From: Rubritalea squalenifaciens DSM 18772
Lineage (GTDB): Bacteria > Verrucomicrobiota > Verrucomicrobiia > Verrucomicrobiales > Akkermansiaceae
Length of the DNA: 64,000 nucleotides
Assembly: GCF_900141815.1 (NCBI RefSeq)
Contig: NZ_FQYR01000002.1
Span: 1,031,091 to 1,095,090, forward strand
Direction of reading: 5' to 3'
Positions within the stretch are counted from its first letter, which is position 1; every line of letters begins with the position of its first letter. The position numbers and the translations under genes are program-made. Positions 8,905-16,895 of the stretch are shown here, one piece after another. The notes beneath the pieces are model-generated. The model was not told the origin of the DNA and did not search any database. It saw only the letters and a program-made list of their open reading frames with translations.

Positions 8905-10005
8905 TTAACGGGCGCTCTCTCTCATGCGCTCGAGCATGATATTGGCTGTGTTGTAGCGGTCTTCAGCTTCAAGCCAATGAGTAATGCTGTTCTGAAGTGC
9001 TTCGTGACTGCTTAGGTGTTGAGCGATAGATTTTGCCAGCTCATCGACACCGCAGTCTTGAGAGACGGTCTGACAACCAGCTTCGGAGACATATTGCGCG
9101 TAGCCGCAGTTCTCTGTGCAAACGACCGGGAGTCGATAGGTCAAAGCTTCCAGCAAGACCATGCCGGCTGTCTCTTGGCGTGCTGGGTGCACGAGCAGAT
9201 CGGTCGCCGCCATCCATGCTGGAATGTCATCACGAGGACCGGGAATGCGAACTCGGTCAGCCACACCTAGCTCCTTGGCTAGCTTGAGGTAGGCCGTCGG
9301 GTCGTACTGACCGCAGGCTACGAGTACGCTATTTGTGTCTGGTAGCTTGGAGAGTGCCTGGATGGCGATGTCCAATCCCTTGCGTTTGAAATCAGATCCA
9401 ACAAAGAGGAGGAGATTAGCATTGGACGGAAGATCTAGCTCGGTGAGTAATTTGGTTTTGAGGCTGTCTTTGTCGAGTTCCTGAGTCTCTGGCTTTTTTA
9501 GCCATGGCGGAAGCAGGGTGTAGTGTTCCTTAGTGAGGGGGTAAAACTTCTTGTAGGCAGGGATCTCCGAGGCGGCTAGATAGAAGATGTGGGTCTTCGC
9601 ATGATCTCCAAAAAGGCTATTTTCGGTCTCCAGCAGGTAGCGGTATCGGGGCAGCATCGCTAGCCAAGACGGCTTGGTGCGGGTGAAGCGCTCCTTGTAG
9701 CATGGGTCTCCACAGAAGTGGAACGGAGTACCGGGTACACGGCTGAAGCAGATCGCTGTATCCAGTTTCTCTTTGCTATAGAGTTCTTGGCAATCCTGAG
9801 CAAAGAGTTTGGCTTTCTGGTGGTTGCGGCCTCCTCCGCTATTCAGGACGATGATTTTAATATCGTCCGGGCGGGGGCCGTCCCACCGGGAGACTGCCAA
9901 GATGGGCTCGTCACCAGCTTCCTTGGCGGCATGAGCGAGCCTGAGAGCGTCGCGTTGGAGCCCGCCGTAGGGGAAGTAGTGTTGTAGGAAAATGCCCAGC
10001 CTCAT
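8905..10005 (-). CDS. Glycosyltransferase family 4 (WaaG-like)
   Basis: A 366-residue GT-B glycosyltransferase. It starts MRLGIFLQHYFPYGGLQRDA, whose GGxxR element is typical of LPS alpha-glucosyltransferase WaaG. The C-terminal donor domain shows LLLFVGSDFKRKGLD and HPARQETAGMVLLEALTYRLPVV, with the E-x7-E motif. Resemblance to WaaG and the adjacent WaaP kinase gene suggest it transfers the first outer-core hexose to heptose. The ATG at 10005 fits the motif; 23 extra upstream codons do not look like protein. Confidence 0.82.
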   Translation of the reverse strand: MRLGIFLQHYFPYGGLQRDALRLAHAAKEAGDEPILAVSRWDGPRPDDIKIIVLNSGGGRNHQKAKLFAQDCQELYSKEKLDTAICFSRVPGTPFHFCGDPCYKERFTRTKPSWLAMLPRYRYLLETENSLFGDHAKTHIFYLAASEIPAYKKFYPLTKEHYTLLPPWLKKPETQELDKDSLKTKLLTELDLPSNANLLLFVGSDFKRKGLDIAIQALSKLPDTNSVLVACGQYDPTAYLKLAKELGVADRVRIPGPRDDIPAWMAATDLLVHPARQETAGMVLLEALTYRLPVVCTENCGYAQYVSEAGCQTVSQDCGVDELAKSIAQHLSSHEALQNSITHWLEAEDRYNTANIMLERMRESAR

Positions 10006-10121
10006 AGAGATCCTGAATATAGGAATGGGAACAGGGCTGCCAAGAGCAATCGTGTTCTCCAGTGTAGTGAGCATCCCTCGGGGCTTGACCGTAGGGCTCT
10101 TGTCATATCTGCTCTGGGCAG

Positions 10122-10964
10122 ATGATCGATCTATCTCCCGAGATGCAGCGCTGCTTCCCAGAGCCGGGTTCCTTTGAAAAGGTGCTTGAGGCTGAGGGAG
10201 ATGTTGTCCGTGCCAAGGAGGGGAGAAGGACCTTTCGTTTTGAGTTCGAGGGCAAAGGCTACTTTGCCAAAGTGCATCTGGGAATTGGCTGGGGTGAAGT
10301 GTTCAAGAATCTTACTCAGTTCCGCTGTCCGGTGGTTGATGCCTCCAATGAGTGGAAGGCGGTGTCCCTGCTGGAGAGTGTGGGAGTAGAAACCGTGAGC
10401 CTCGTAGGTAAGGGGGCTCGTGGAGCCAATCCGGCTAAGCGTCAGTCCTTTGTCATCATGGACGAGCTAAAGGAGAAGGTCGAACTTGAGGATTTCATGA
10501 AGGAGTACGGTGGACTCACAGGTTCCAAGCGCCTGAAGCTGAAGCGTACTCTTGTTCGCCAGGTGGCGGATATTGGCCGCAGGATGCATGGCGCAGGCAT
10601 GAACCACCGTGATTTTTATCTCTGTCACTTTCACATCGGGGAGCGAGATTGGTCCACATGGACGGAAGATCAGAAAATCCGTCTGCCTTTGCTGGATCTT
10701 CACCGTGCTCAGATCAGAGGGAAGGTGCCGCACCGCTGGCTGGCCAAGGATTTAGGGGCTCTCTTCTACTCGGCTATCGACTGCGGTATTACGGACCGAG
10801 ATATGGTGGCCTTCTTGAGAGGCTACTTAGGGGAGCAGTGGAAAAGCGAGCTGAAGAAGGATGCTGCTCTGTGGGATTCCGTGGTGTCCAGAGCTAGGGG
10901 GTTTTACCGAAAACATCGCGGAAAGCTTCCTGTGCTTCCGGGTGTGTTTGCCAATTTGCCATAA
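10122..10964 (+). CDS. waaP: LPS core heptose(I) kinase WaaP/RfaP
   Basis: A 280-residue enzyme that phosphorylates the first heptose of the inner core with ATP, stabilising the outer membrane. NHRDFYLCHF (161-170) matches the WaaP catalytic signature, LLDLHRAQ (190-197) is the metal-binding segment and K50 the likely ATP lysine. The gene is divergent from the WaaG-like gene; a possible TTGACC box lies at 10085. Its last 71 bases overlap the convergent kinase gene ending at 10894. This is the best-defined function in the LPS cluster. Confidence 0.88.
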   Translation: MIDLSPEMQRCFPEPGSFEKVLEAEGDVVRAKEGRRTFRFEFEGKGYFAKVHLGIGWGEVFKNLTQFRCPVVDASNEWKAVSLLESVGVETVSLVGKGARGANPAKRQSFVIMDELKEKVELEDFMKEYGGLTGSKRLKLKRTLVRQVADIGRRMHGAGMNHRDFYLCHFHIGERDWSTWTEDQKIRLPLLDLHRAQIRGKVPHRWLAKDLGALFYSAIDCGITDRDMVAFLRGYLGEQWKSELKKDAALWDSVVSRARGFYRKHRGKLPVLPGVFANLP

Positions 10965-11625
10965 AGCGCTTGCGGTCTTTCTCCGCTGCTGGCTGATAGC
11001 TCTTTTGGCTTTGATGAAGGATGGCGGCGTCGTTGTCGATAAAGGTGGGGCTGAGCGTGTCGTCGAGAATGATATTGGTCGCCTTGAAGTCACCGTGCGT
11101 GATTCGCTTCTTTTCCATCGTGAAAAAAACTACCTGCAACTTTGCAGCGATCTCTTTCAATTGATCGCTATCAAGCGCTTGTCGTTGCACAAGGCTCAGC
11201 AGGTCTTCACCAACGGCATTTTCCATCAGTAGAGCAGCCCGGGCGGGGATGCCCATCGGGCGCTCCTCGACGATGGCCAGAGGCCGTGCGATCGGAATGC
11301 CTGCCTCCAACATGGCATGGCCTGTCTCCCAGCTTTGGAAGGCACGTGAGCGGGTGAGCGCGTAGCGGAGCCTGCGGTGAAATGGCATCTTTTTGTAGAT
11401 CTTGGCCACGTAGGAAATGCCCTCCAGATCAATGCGGGTAACGGTAGAGCGTGACCCTTGTTTCAGGCTTTCTCCTGGGGCGATCCAGGTTTTCTCCAGA
11501 CTGGTCATGTAGGCGCGCAATGCGGGGGAGCAATCGCTCAGGCAAAGGCTTTTACAAGAGGGGAGATTAAGGGATTCGAAGTCTGGCATGGGTACAGGCG
11601 CTGGAGTGTGCCTGCGTTTATACAT
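10894..11625 (-). CDS. KdkA/InaA-type LPS kinase
   Basis: A 243-residue kinase-like protein with a complete catalytic set: K75 (SYVAKIYKK), ITHGDFKATN (175-184) and TFIDNDA (194-200). This form is closest to Kdo kinase or InaA-type proteins. Starts are possible at ATG 11625 or ATG 11589; I use the longer because the region between looks acceptable, but this is uncertain. It overlaps the convergent waaP by 71 bp at the 3' end and is divergent from the gene at 11765. Confidence 0.7.
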   Translation of the reverse strand: MYKRRHTPAPVPMPDFESLNLPSCKSLCLSDCSPALRAYMTSLEKTWIAPGESLKQGSRSTVTRIDLEGISYVAKIYKKMPFHRRLRYALTRSRAFQSWETGHAMLEAGIPIARPLAIVEERPMGIPARAALLMENAVGEDLLSLVQRQALDSDQLKEIAAKLQVVFFTMEKKRITHGDFKATNIILDDTLSPTFIDNDAAILHQSQKSYQPAAEKDRKRFMANWQTHPEAQEAFRDVFGKTP

Positions 11626-11677
11626 TCTGAGCAATCGAGGGCAAGGCTGGGCTGGGGAGCCTAATAGATGTGACACA

Positions 11678-11755
11678 TGTGTTGCGCTTCCGTTTTTCAG
11701 CAGCAGTGAAGTCGGTGCTACTGCTGTTCGATTGCTGCCGGGGCAGCGCAACACA
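11678..11755. repeat. Nested inverted repeat before the gene at 11765
   Basis: TGTGTTGCGCT (11678-11688) and AGCGCAACACA (11745-11755) are perfect 11-bp inverted arms enclosing a second pair, CAGCAGT (11701-11707) and ACTGCTG (11720-11726). The structure ends 9 nt before the ATG of the plus-strand gene, so as RNA it would form a branched hairpin over the initiation region. It could be a regulatory leader or an operator region for the divergent pair. Confidence 0.5.
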
Positions 11756-11764
11756 CACAAGACG

Positions 11765-12568
11765 ATGAAGCAAATACTCTGCATGAAATGGGGGACGGCC
11801 TACAGTGCCAAGGATGTGAACATTCTCTATGGCATGGTGTCGAGAAATGTGAGCGGTGAGTTTCGTTTCTATTGTTTCACGGATGATGAATCAGGAATCC
11901 GGGAGGAGGTTACTTGTCTACCTCTTCCTGAATTGGGGTGTGAGATCCCGAAGGATGTCCCTGGCAAATGGCCTAAGAGTGCTCTTTGGGGAAAAGAGCT
12001 TTTCGGGCTGGAGGGTGTGGCTCTCTTTATCGATCTGGATACCGTGATCGTGGATAACATCGATGGCTACTTCGAGTACGGTGATCCGCAGGATGTGATC
12101 ACGGCACGTAACTGGCTCTACTTCCGCAAGAGTGCCCAGACCTCGGTTTTTCGTTTTCCCATCGGCGGGCATGCTTATATGTTAGAGAACTTGCGTGCTG
12201 ACTCAGTGGGGATTTCCCGCAAGTATCGATTTGAGCAAAATTACGTGACCCACGGAGTCAAGGGCGGCGTTAAATTCTGGCCGGAAGATTGGACGAAGCA
12301 TTTTCGAGTTCATTGCATGGGGACGGCTCTTACTCGCTACTTCCGTCCACCCGTGGTGCCCAGAGGAGCAAAGATGATTACCTTTCCGGGGATCCCCAAG
12401 CCTGAGAATGCTGCCCAGGGCAAATGGAAGCCACATGAACCTGTCCGGACTCCAACTGAGCACTTGAAGTGGGTGGGTACACAGCTGCTTGGTGGAAAGA
12501 AGTGGCGCCGCCACTTGTCTCGCTACATTCAAAAAGCCGACTGGGTAGGCGAGCATTGGAGGGCCTAA
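11765..12568 (+). CDS. Putative glycosyltransferase (GT8-like, DxD)
   Basis: A 267-residue protein starting MKQILCMKWGTAYSAKDVNI. GVALFIDLDTVIVDNID (84-100) contains the D-x-D motif of GT-A enzymes. The N-terminal CMKWGTAY...VNILYGMV segment is typical of small GT8-like transferases found in LPS clusters. There is no membrane span. The preceding 138 nt hold a nested inverted repeat. Donor and acceptor are unknown. Confidence 0.65.
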   Translation: MKQILCMKWGTAYSAKDVNILYGMVSRNVSGEFRFYCFTDDESGIREEVTCLPLPELGCEIPKDVPGKWPKSALWGKELFGLEGVALFIDLDTVIVDNIDGYFEYGDPQDVITARNWLYFRKSAQTSVFRFPIGGHAYMLENLRADSVGISRKYRFEQNYVTHGVKGGVKFWPEDWTKHFRVHCMGTALTRYFRPPVVPRGAKMITFPGIPKPENAAQGKWKPHEPVRTPTEHLKWVGTQLLGGKKWRRHLSRYIQKADWVGEHWRA

Positions 12569-12592
12569 GCCGGCAAGGGCGAAATTATCCTG

Positions 12593-13696
12593 CTAGAGGA
12601 TAGGGGCCCGGTAGGCGTTGAGCAGCAAAGTGATCTGCTTGGACGGTGTGTCCAGCAGTCGCTTGGCAAACTGACCTTCGGTTAGATTGTCTTCGTAGTA
12701 GCGAAGTGCGGCAGCCCGCATCTTCAGTACTTCGGTTTCAGGCATCTCCACGGCTCGCTGGATAGCTTGTCTGAGGGTCTCCTCATCATGGAAGGTGAGG
12801 CAGTTTTCGCCGTCGATCAGTTCAGGTGTGAGGTACTTGTGGTACTGAATGATTGGGATGCTTCCACAGGAGAGTGCTTCGACCAGATTGTGGCAGAGAG
12901 GCATTCTGGTGCCTGGGCAAGCCAGGAAGAAATCTGCCTGCATGATGGTATCCAGCCAGTGCGCGAATGGGATTTTGAAGTGCTGAGTTTCTACGCAGGC
13001 GAAGGTGATTGGTGGGAGTTCATTGAAGCTCTCTCGGATCATCTGCTGCTGCTTAGCTGGCAGGAAGCTTTTCACCGTTTCCAAGACATGGACACGGTTC
13101 ATGACTTTGTAGACTTGATTGACGGAGCTGTCGCCATAACTACTGACGCGTGTATTGCCGCCGAAGAAAATACGAGTATTTCGCGATTTGGAGTCATCCA
13201 CCTGAGGCGGAAATTCTTCCTGAGTGCTGATCTCTGGGTGAACGAAGAAGGGTAGCGGAATCTCAGAGGTGTTCTCAGGTCGTCGCTTCTTGTAGCTGAT
13301 GCGAATGACGCGTTCCGCCAAGGCTGGTTGCTCATGGATGAGCTTGTCCGTGATGTAGATGAAGGGGCGGTCGATCTCCTTGAGGCTGGAGATGGTGCTA
13401 AAGGGCATGTCCAGCAGCTTGACCTTGTAGCGTTTCTTACGGACCGTGGCCAAGAATCGGTAGTTGGCCATGTAATGAGGGGTGTAGCCTTGGGTATGGA
13501 AATCTTTAACGATGTGGTAGAGGTAACGCCCCATGACATTGTCAATCTGGGTGTTCACCATGTCGAAAACCACAAGGGGCCCATCCAGGACGCCTTTGCG
13601 TTTAGATAGCTCGGCGTATGTACGGATGTGGGAGGGGAGTACATAGCTGCGCAAGGCGTGACTGGTGTACTCCAGTGACTTGAGTAAGGATGCCAT
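12593..13696 (-). CDS. Exostosin-like glycosyltransferase
   Basis: A 367-residue protein. The C-terminal region reads DFFLACPGTRMPLCHNLVEA then LSCGSIPIIQ, the arrangement of the exostosin/GT47-like donor site (F-x-L-x-P-x-G...EAL-x-G-x-IPV). The N-terminal half has no recognisable acceptor motif. It starts at an ATG directly after the GT2 gene region (2-nt gap to the gene ending at 13699), so the two are translationally close and probably act on the same glycan. Confidence 0.65.
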   Translation of the reverse strand: MASLLKSLEYTSHALRSYVLPSHIRTYAELSKRKGVLDGPLVVFDMVNTQIDNVMGRYLYHIVKDFHTQGYTPHYMANYRFLATVRKKRYKVKLLDMPFSTISSLKEIDRPFIYITDKLIHEQPALAERVIRISYKKRRPENTSEIPLPFFVHPEISTQEEFPPQVDDSKSRNTRIFFGGNTRVSSYGDSSVNQVYKVMNRVHVLETVKSFLPAKQQQMIRESFNELPPITFACVETQHFKIPFAHWLDTIMQADFFLACPGTRMPLCHNLVEALSCGSIPIIQYHKYLTPELIDGENCLTFHDEETLRQAIQRAVEMPETEVLKMRAAALRYYEDNLTEGQFAKRLLDTPSKQITLLLNAYRAPIL

Positions 13697-13698
13697 GT

Positions 13699-14529
13699 CT
13701 AGGAGAGCTCAGGGCCTACCAGCTGATGGATGCCGTTCGCACAGCGGGTGATTTTCTCCTTGCGGACGCGGGAGCGTAGCTCGCGGTTTTTGCGGATCTT
13801 TTCTTCACACTTGTAGCCGCGTGGATGGTCCAGATGAAGCGTGATGGAGCGATGGCGTAGCTGGCGGGGCTTGATGCCCAGATTGACCAAGCGTTCGCCC
13901 ATTTCGCGGTCTTGACCACCGTATTCGATTACCTCGTTGTGGCCGTTGACGTTCAGGATGTCCTTCTTCCAGCCTGAGGAGTTGCATCCGTTCCAAGTGG
14001 CTTTAGTGGGCGTAATGGCGTCTAGCATGATGGCCATGGCTCCTTTGGAGGAGATTTTGAGGTGCTGAGAAAGGCTGCGTAGACCGTTTTCGATGAGCCA
14101 GGATGATTTGAAGCATTGACCCATGGCGATATCAGCCAAGGAGATGCGCTCGCTGATTTCCATGCTCAGTTTGCAATAGCCAGCAGAGACAAAGTAGCCT
14201 GGCTTGGCTTTGGAAAGGTGAACGTCAATAAAATCTGGATGCGGGATGCAATCGCCATCTGTGAAGATCAGGTAGTCTGAGGGGGCGGCCTGAATGGCTT
14301 TGTTCAGGATGATGGATTTGCGGAAGCCTTTGTCCTCATGCCAGACGTGTTTTACGGGGATCTTGCTGGAGGCCGCGAAGCGTTTGATGACTTCGCGGGT
14401 TTCTTCTCCAGAGCCATCGTCGGCTATGACGATATCAAAGTTCTTGTTGCTCTGGTAAAGATAACCAGCGAGTGCTTTGGCGAGCCACTGAGGCTGGTTG
14501 TAGGTGCTGATGATGACGCTTGCTTTCAT
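13699..14529 (-). CDS. Glycosyltransferase family 2
   Basis: A 276-residue GT2 enzyme. It begins MKASVIISTYNQPQWLAKAL, with VIADDGSG near residue 35 for nucleotide binding and FTDGDCIPHPDF near 90 for the DxD. The C-terminal segment GGQDREMGERLVNLGIK resembles the galactosyltransferase C-terminal domain of LPS/chondroitin-type GT2 enzymes. The ATG at 14529 is used; the open frame to a TTG at 14535 adds only two residues. It probably builds outer core or O-antigen. Confidence 0.8.
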   Translation of the reverse strand: MKASVIISTYNQPQWLAKALAGYLYQSNKNFDIVIADDGSGEETREVIKRFAASSKIPVKHVWHEDKGFRKSIILNKAIQAAPSDYLIFTDGDCIPHPDFIDVHLSKAKPGYFVSAGYCKLSMEISERISLADIAMGQCFKSSWLIENGLRSLSQHLKISSKGAMAIMLDAITPTKATWNGCNSSGWKKDILNVNGHNEVIEYGGQDREMGERLVNLGIKPRQLRHRSITLHLDHPRGYKCEEKIRKNRELRSRVRKEKITRCANGIHQLVGPELS

Positions 14530-14598
14530 GTGCAAGCTGCATTGTCTAATGCTCCAGCTGATACAGATGAATGGAAGAATCGTGACAGCTATGCCGCA

Positions 14599-15507
14599 TT
14601 AGTTTGATGCAGGCTTGCGTGGCTTGACACGAGGCTTTTTCCAGTAGGTGTGTAGCCAGAAGACATCGATCAAGTGCTCCCTGAAAATTTGTTCGTAGGA
14701 GGCAGTAATGGCGGCCACGATCTCCTCTGTGTCCTCAGAGCTGACTTCGACGGGGAAGAGTTTAATTTTCCACTTACCCGGTGTGTCGGAGTAGATGGCG
14801 GCCATGTAGAGCGGGCAGCCACTGCGCCGATGGAGAATGGCTGGAAGTTTGGAGCGGGCTGAACCTTCACCAAAGAACGGGCGCTCGTACTTGCGGCGTT
14901 TGCCTGCACGTTGATCGGCCAGAATACCCAGGTTGCCTCCCTTTTTGACAAACTGGCTGAGTGTAGTCATCGGAGTGCCTTTGGGGAACATGGTGCAGCC
15001 ATGCTTTTCACGTTCTCCAGCCACATACTTGTTGGCCACCTTGTTATCGAGCGGGCGGTAGACGGCGCCGAACTCGGTGTTGTCAGGGGCTGCTGAAACG
15101 ATGATTTTGGTAAGAATCTCCCAGTTTCCCATGTGGGCAAGGCAGACGATGGTGCCTCGCTTGCTCTCCATGTCTTGCATGTATTGGTCCGGTATTTCTA
15201 TCTCCACATGCTTGGAAAGCTGCTCTGGAGTCATGCCGTAGGTCTTGAGGGAGCAGGTCAGGTTGGCAATAGAGCGGCGAAATACCTGACGAACCAAGGT
15301 CTCGGTGACGGTGATTTCCGGGTGCTGCTTGGCGACAATACGCAGGTTGTTGCGGACCACGCGGCGGCGCTCGGGCATGATCGTGCAGCACAGCGAGCCA
15401 AGGCATTCCCCGATTTTCCAGCATATAGAGACTGGCAACAGGCGGAATAGCAAGTTGACCAGCCATATGGCGCAGATGATAGGAATGGCGGTGAGGCGGC
15501 TCAGCAT
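14599..15507 (-). CDS. Lipid A acyltransferase, LpxL/HtrB family
   Basis: A 302-residue inner-membrane acyltransferase that adds a secondary acyl chain to Kdo-lipid A. There is an N-terminal hydrophobic anchor (about 8-28). LAHMGNWE (123-130) holds the family H-x4-E dyad, and GILADQRAGKRRKYERPFFG is the conserved downstream block. It starts at ATG 15507; the longer frame lacks similarity. Its position at the end of the LPS cluster ties the cluster to a lipid A-bearing outer membrane. Confidence 0.85.
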   Translation of the reverse strand: MLSRLTAIPIICAIWLVNLLFRLLPVSICWKIGECLGSLCCTIMPERRRVVRNNLRIVAKQHPEITVTETLVRQVFRRSIANLTCSLKTYGMTPEQLSKHVEIEIPDQYMQDMESKRGTIVCLAHMGNWEILTKIIVSAAPDNTEFGAVYRPLDNKVANKYVAGEREKHGCTMFPKGTPMTTLSQFVKKGGNLGILADQRAGKRRKYERPFFGEGSARSKLPAILHRRSGCPLYMAAIYSDTPGKWKIKLFPVEVSSEDTEEIVAAITASYEQIFREHLIDVFWLHTYWKKPRVKPRKPASN

Positions 15508-15615
15508 TGGGGATGAGGGATAAGATCGAGTTCTTGGTCGCAGCATTAGTCTGTGGGTGCAGCTTGTCAATGGCGGGGCTTGAGTACCTTCAGGGGATAG
15601 TGTAGGTGTTAGGAT

Positions 15616-16329
15616 ATGGGTTCCTTGCTAGCGCTACTGGTCATTGTTCTGATTTCCCTTTTGGTTGTAAGACTGGGGACCAATGCCTTGGTCCTTACTG
15701 GAATGAGTGAGCATGCGGCAAAATTCCAGGCGTCCTCTGCTTTTTTTGGAGTGGGTTTCACCACGGCCGAGGCGGAGATGATCATGAAAAGCTCGGTTCG
15801 CCGAAGAATCGTCCTTCATTTGATTATTGCAGGAAATATTGGTCTGACTTCGGCTATGGCGACTTTGATCGTGACTCTCGTGCAGGGTGGAGAGAAGTTG
15901 GACGTGGATCTGTGGGAGGGGCTGGTAATGCTCGCGGTGGGAATCGTGATTATCTCTGTACTTTTGAATATGCGCTGGGTGAAAAAGCCCTTGGACCATA
16001 TCATGAAGATCGGCCTGAAGTCGGCTGGCGTAGTTCGAGCCATGGATTACGATACCTTGCTGAGGGTGGAGGAAGGTTTTTGTATCTCGGAAGTGAAACT
16101 TGAAGAAGGGCATCCTTGGAGTGAGAAGAAACTGGGGGAGTCTCGTCCCTCAGACGTTGGCGTGGTGATCCTGAATATACGCAGGCAGGACGGTTCGTTC
16201 ACCGGAGCACCAGACAAAGGCTGCACGCTTCATGTGGGGGATGAGATCATGGTGTATGGGGCCAATGATGCTGTGGACAAGGTGGCTAAGTATTCTGTGG
16301 ATCAACTGGAAAATGGAGATGCGGAATAG
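15616..16329 (+). CDS. Membrane protein with TrkA C-terminal (RCK-C) domain
   Basis: A 237-residue protein with three predicted membrane segments (about 2-22, 66-88, 97-117) and a cytosolic TrkA-C-like domain (about 140-225, ending GDEIMVYGANDAVDKV). RCK-C domains bind ligands and gate cation transporters or channels. Here there is no pore-loop or transporter domain, so it may regulate a partner encoded elsewhere. It is divergent from the LpxL-like gene and is followed by a small protein in the same direction. Confidence 0.65.
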   Translation: MGSLLALLVIVLISLLVVRLGTNALVLTGMSEHAAKFQASSAFFGVGFTTAEAEMIMKSSVRRRIVLHLIIAGNIGLTSAMATLIVTLVQGGEKLDVDLWEGLVMLAVGIVIISVLLNMRWVKKPLDHIMKIGLKSAGVVRAMDYDTLLRVEEGFCISEVKLEEGHPWSEKKLGESRPSDVGVVILNIRRQDGSFTGAPDKGCTLHVGDEIMVYGANDAVDKVAKYSVDQLENGDAE

Positions 16330-16394
16330 TGCGGGAGATTTCCTGATTGGTGCTTCCAATCAACAAGGCAGCTTAGTAGAAGTGGGCAGAGATT

Positions 16395-16826
16395 ATGTTT
16401 AGCGTATCCCAACTAACAGACGAGCAGAAGCAGCAGATCCATCAATGGGCGGACGATGGTGCCCAGATGGCAGACATTCAAAAGCGGATGGCTGAAGAGC
16501 TGGGTATCCAGATCACCTACATGGATACACGATTCCTGATTCTAGATTTGGGTATCGAGCTGAAGAAGGAGGAAGCCCCAGTGGAGAGTGCGCCTGAGGA
16601 AGAGCTTAAAGTAGCTACAGGAATGGTGGAGACCACCGTGGATGAGCTGGTGAGACCTGGTGCCCTTGTGAGCGGCCGTGTCACCTTTAGCGATGGAGAG
16701 AAGGCTCTCTGGGCTATCGATCAGATGGGGCGCTTGTCTCTGGATGCAGATACTCCGGGATACAAGCCGGATGAGGAGGATATGATCACCTTCCAGGAGC
16801 AGCTGCGCGACAAGCTGGCCAAGTAA
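16395..16826 (+). CDS. Small conserved hypothetical protein
   Basis: A 143-residue soluble protein of unknown function. The N-terminal 45 residues are helical and resemble a short helix-turn-helix (LTDEQKQQIHQWADDGAQMA...IQKRMAEELGI). An acidic linker follows (KKEEAPVESAPEEE), then a beta-rich C-terminal half (GALVSGRVTFSDGEKALWAI). No catalytic motif is visible. It ends at a strong terminator at 16840. Confidence 0.6.
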   Translation: MFSVSQLTDEQKQQIHQWADDGAQMADIQKRMAEELGIQITYMDTRFLILDLGIELKKEEAPVESAPEEELKVATGMVETTVDELVRPGALVSGRVTFSDGEKALWAIDQMGRLSLDADTPGYKPDEEDMITFQEQLRDKLAK

Positions 16827-16839
16827 TTTTTTCTTATAG

Positions 16840-16874
16840 AAAGCGGCCAAGGAATAAGCCTTGGCCGCTTTTTT
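16840..16874 (+). terminator. Intrinsic terminator, probably bidirectional
   Basis: A 13-bp perfect stem (arms 16840-16852 and 16859-16871, core GCGGCCAAGG) with a 6-nt loop and T-run. It ends the plus-strand gene at 16826 and, read in reverse, the minus-strand gene ending at 16896. The same 13-base arms recur at 18264. Confidence 0.88.
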
Positions 16875-16895
16875 GTGCCCATAGGGAGGTGTTTC

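Noticed and set aside
11678-11755. Integron attC site
   Set aside because: The arm orientation (GTT first, AAC last) is opposite to an attC, no second site or integrase is present, and core bases do not match.
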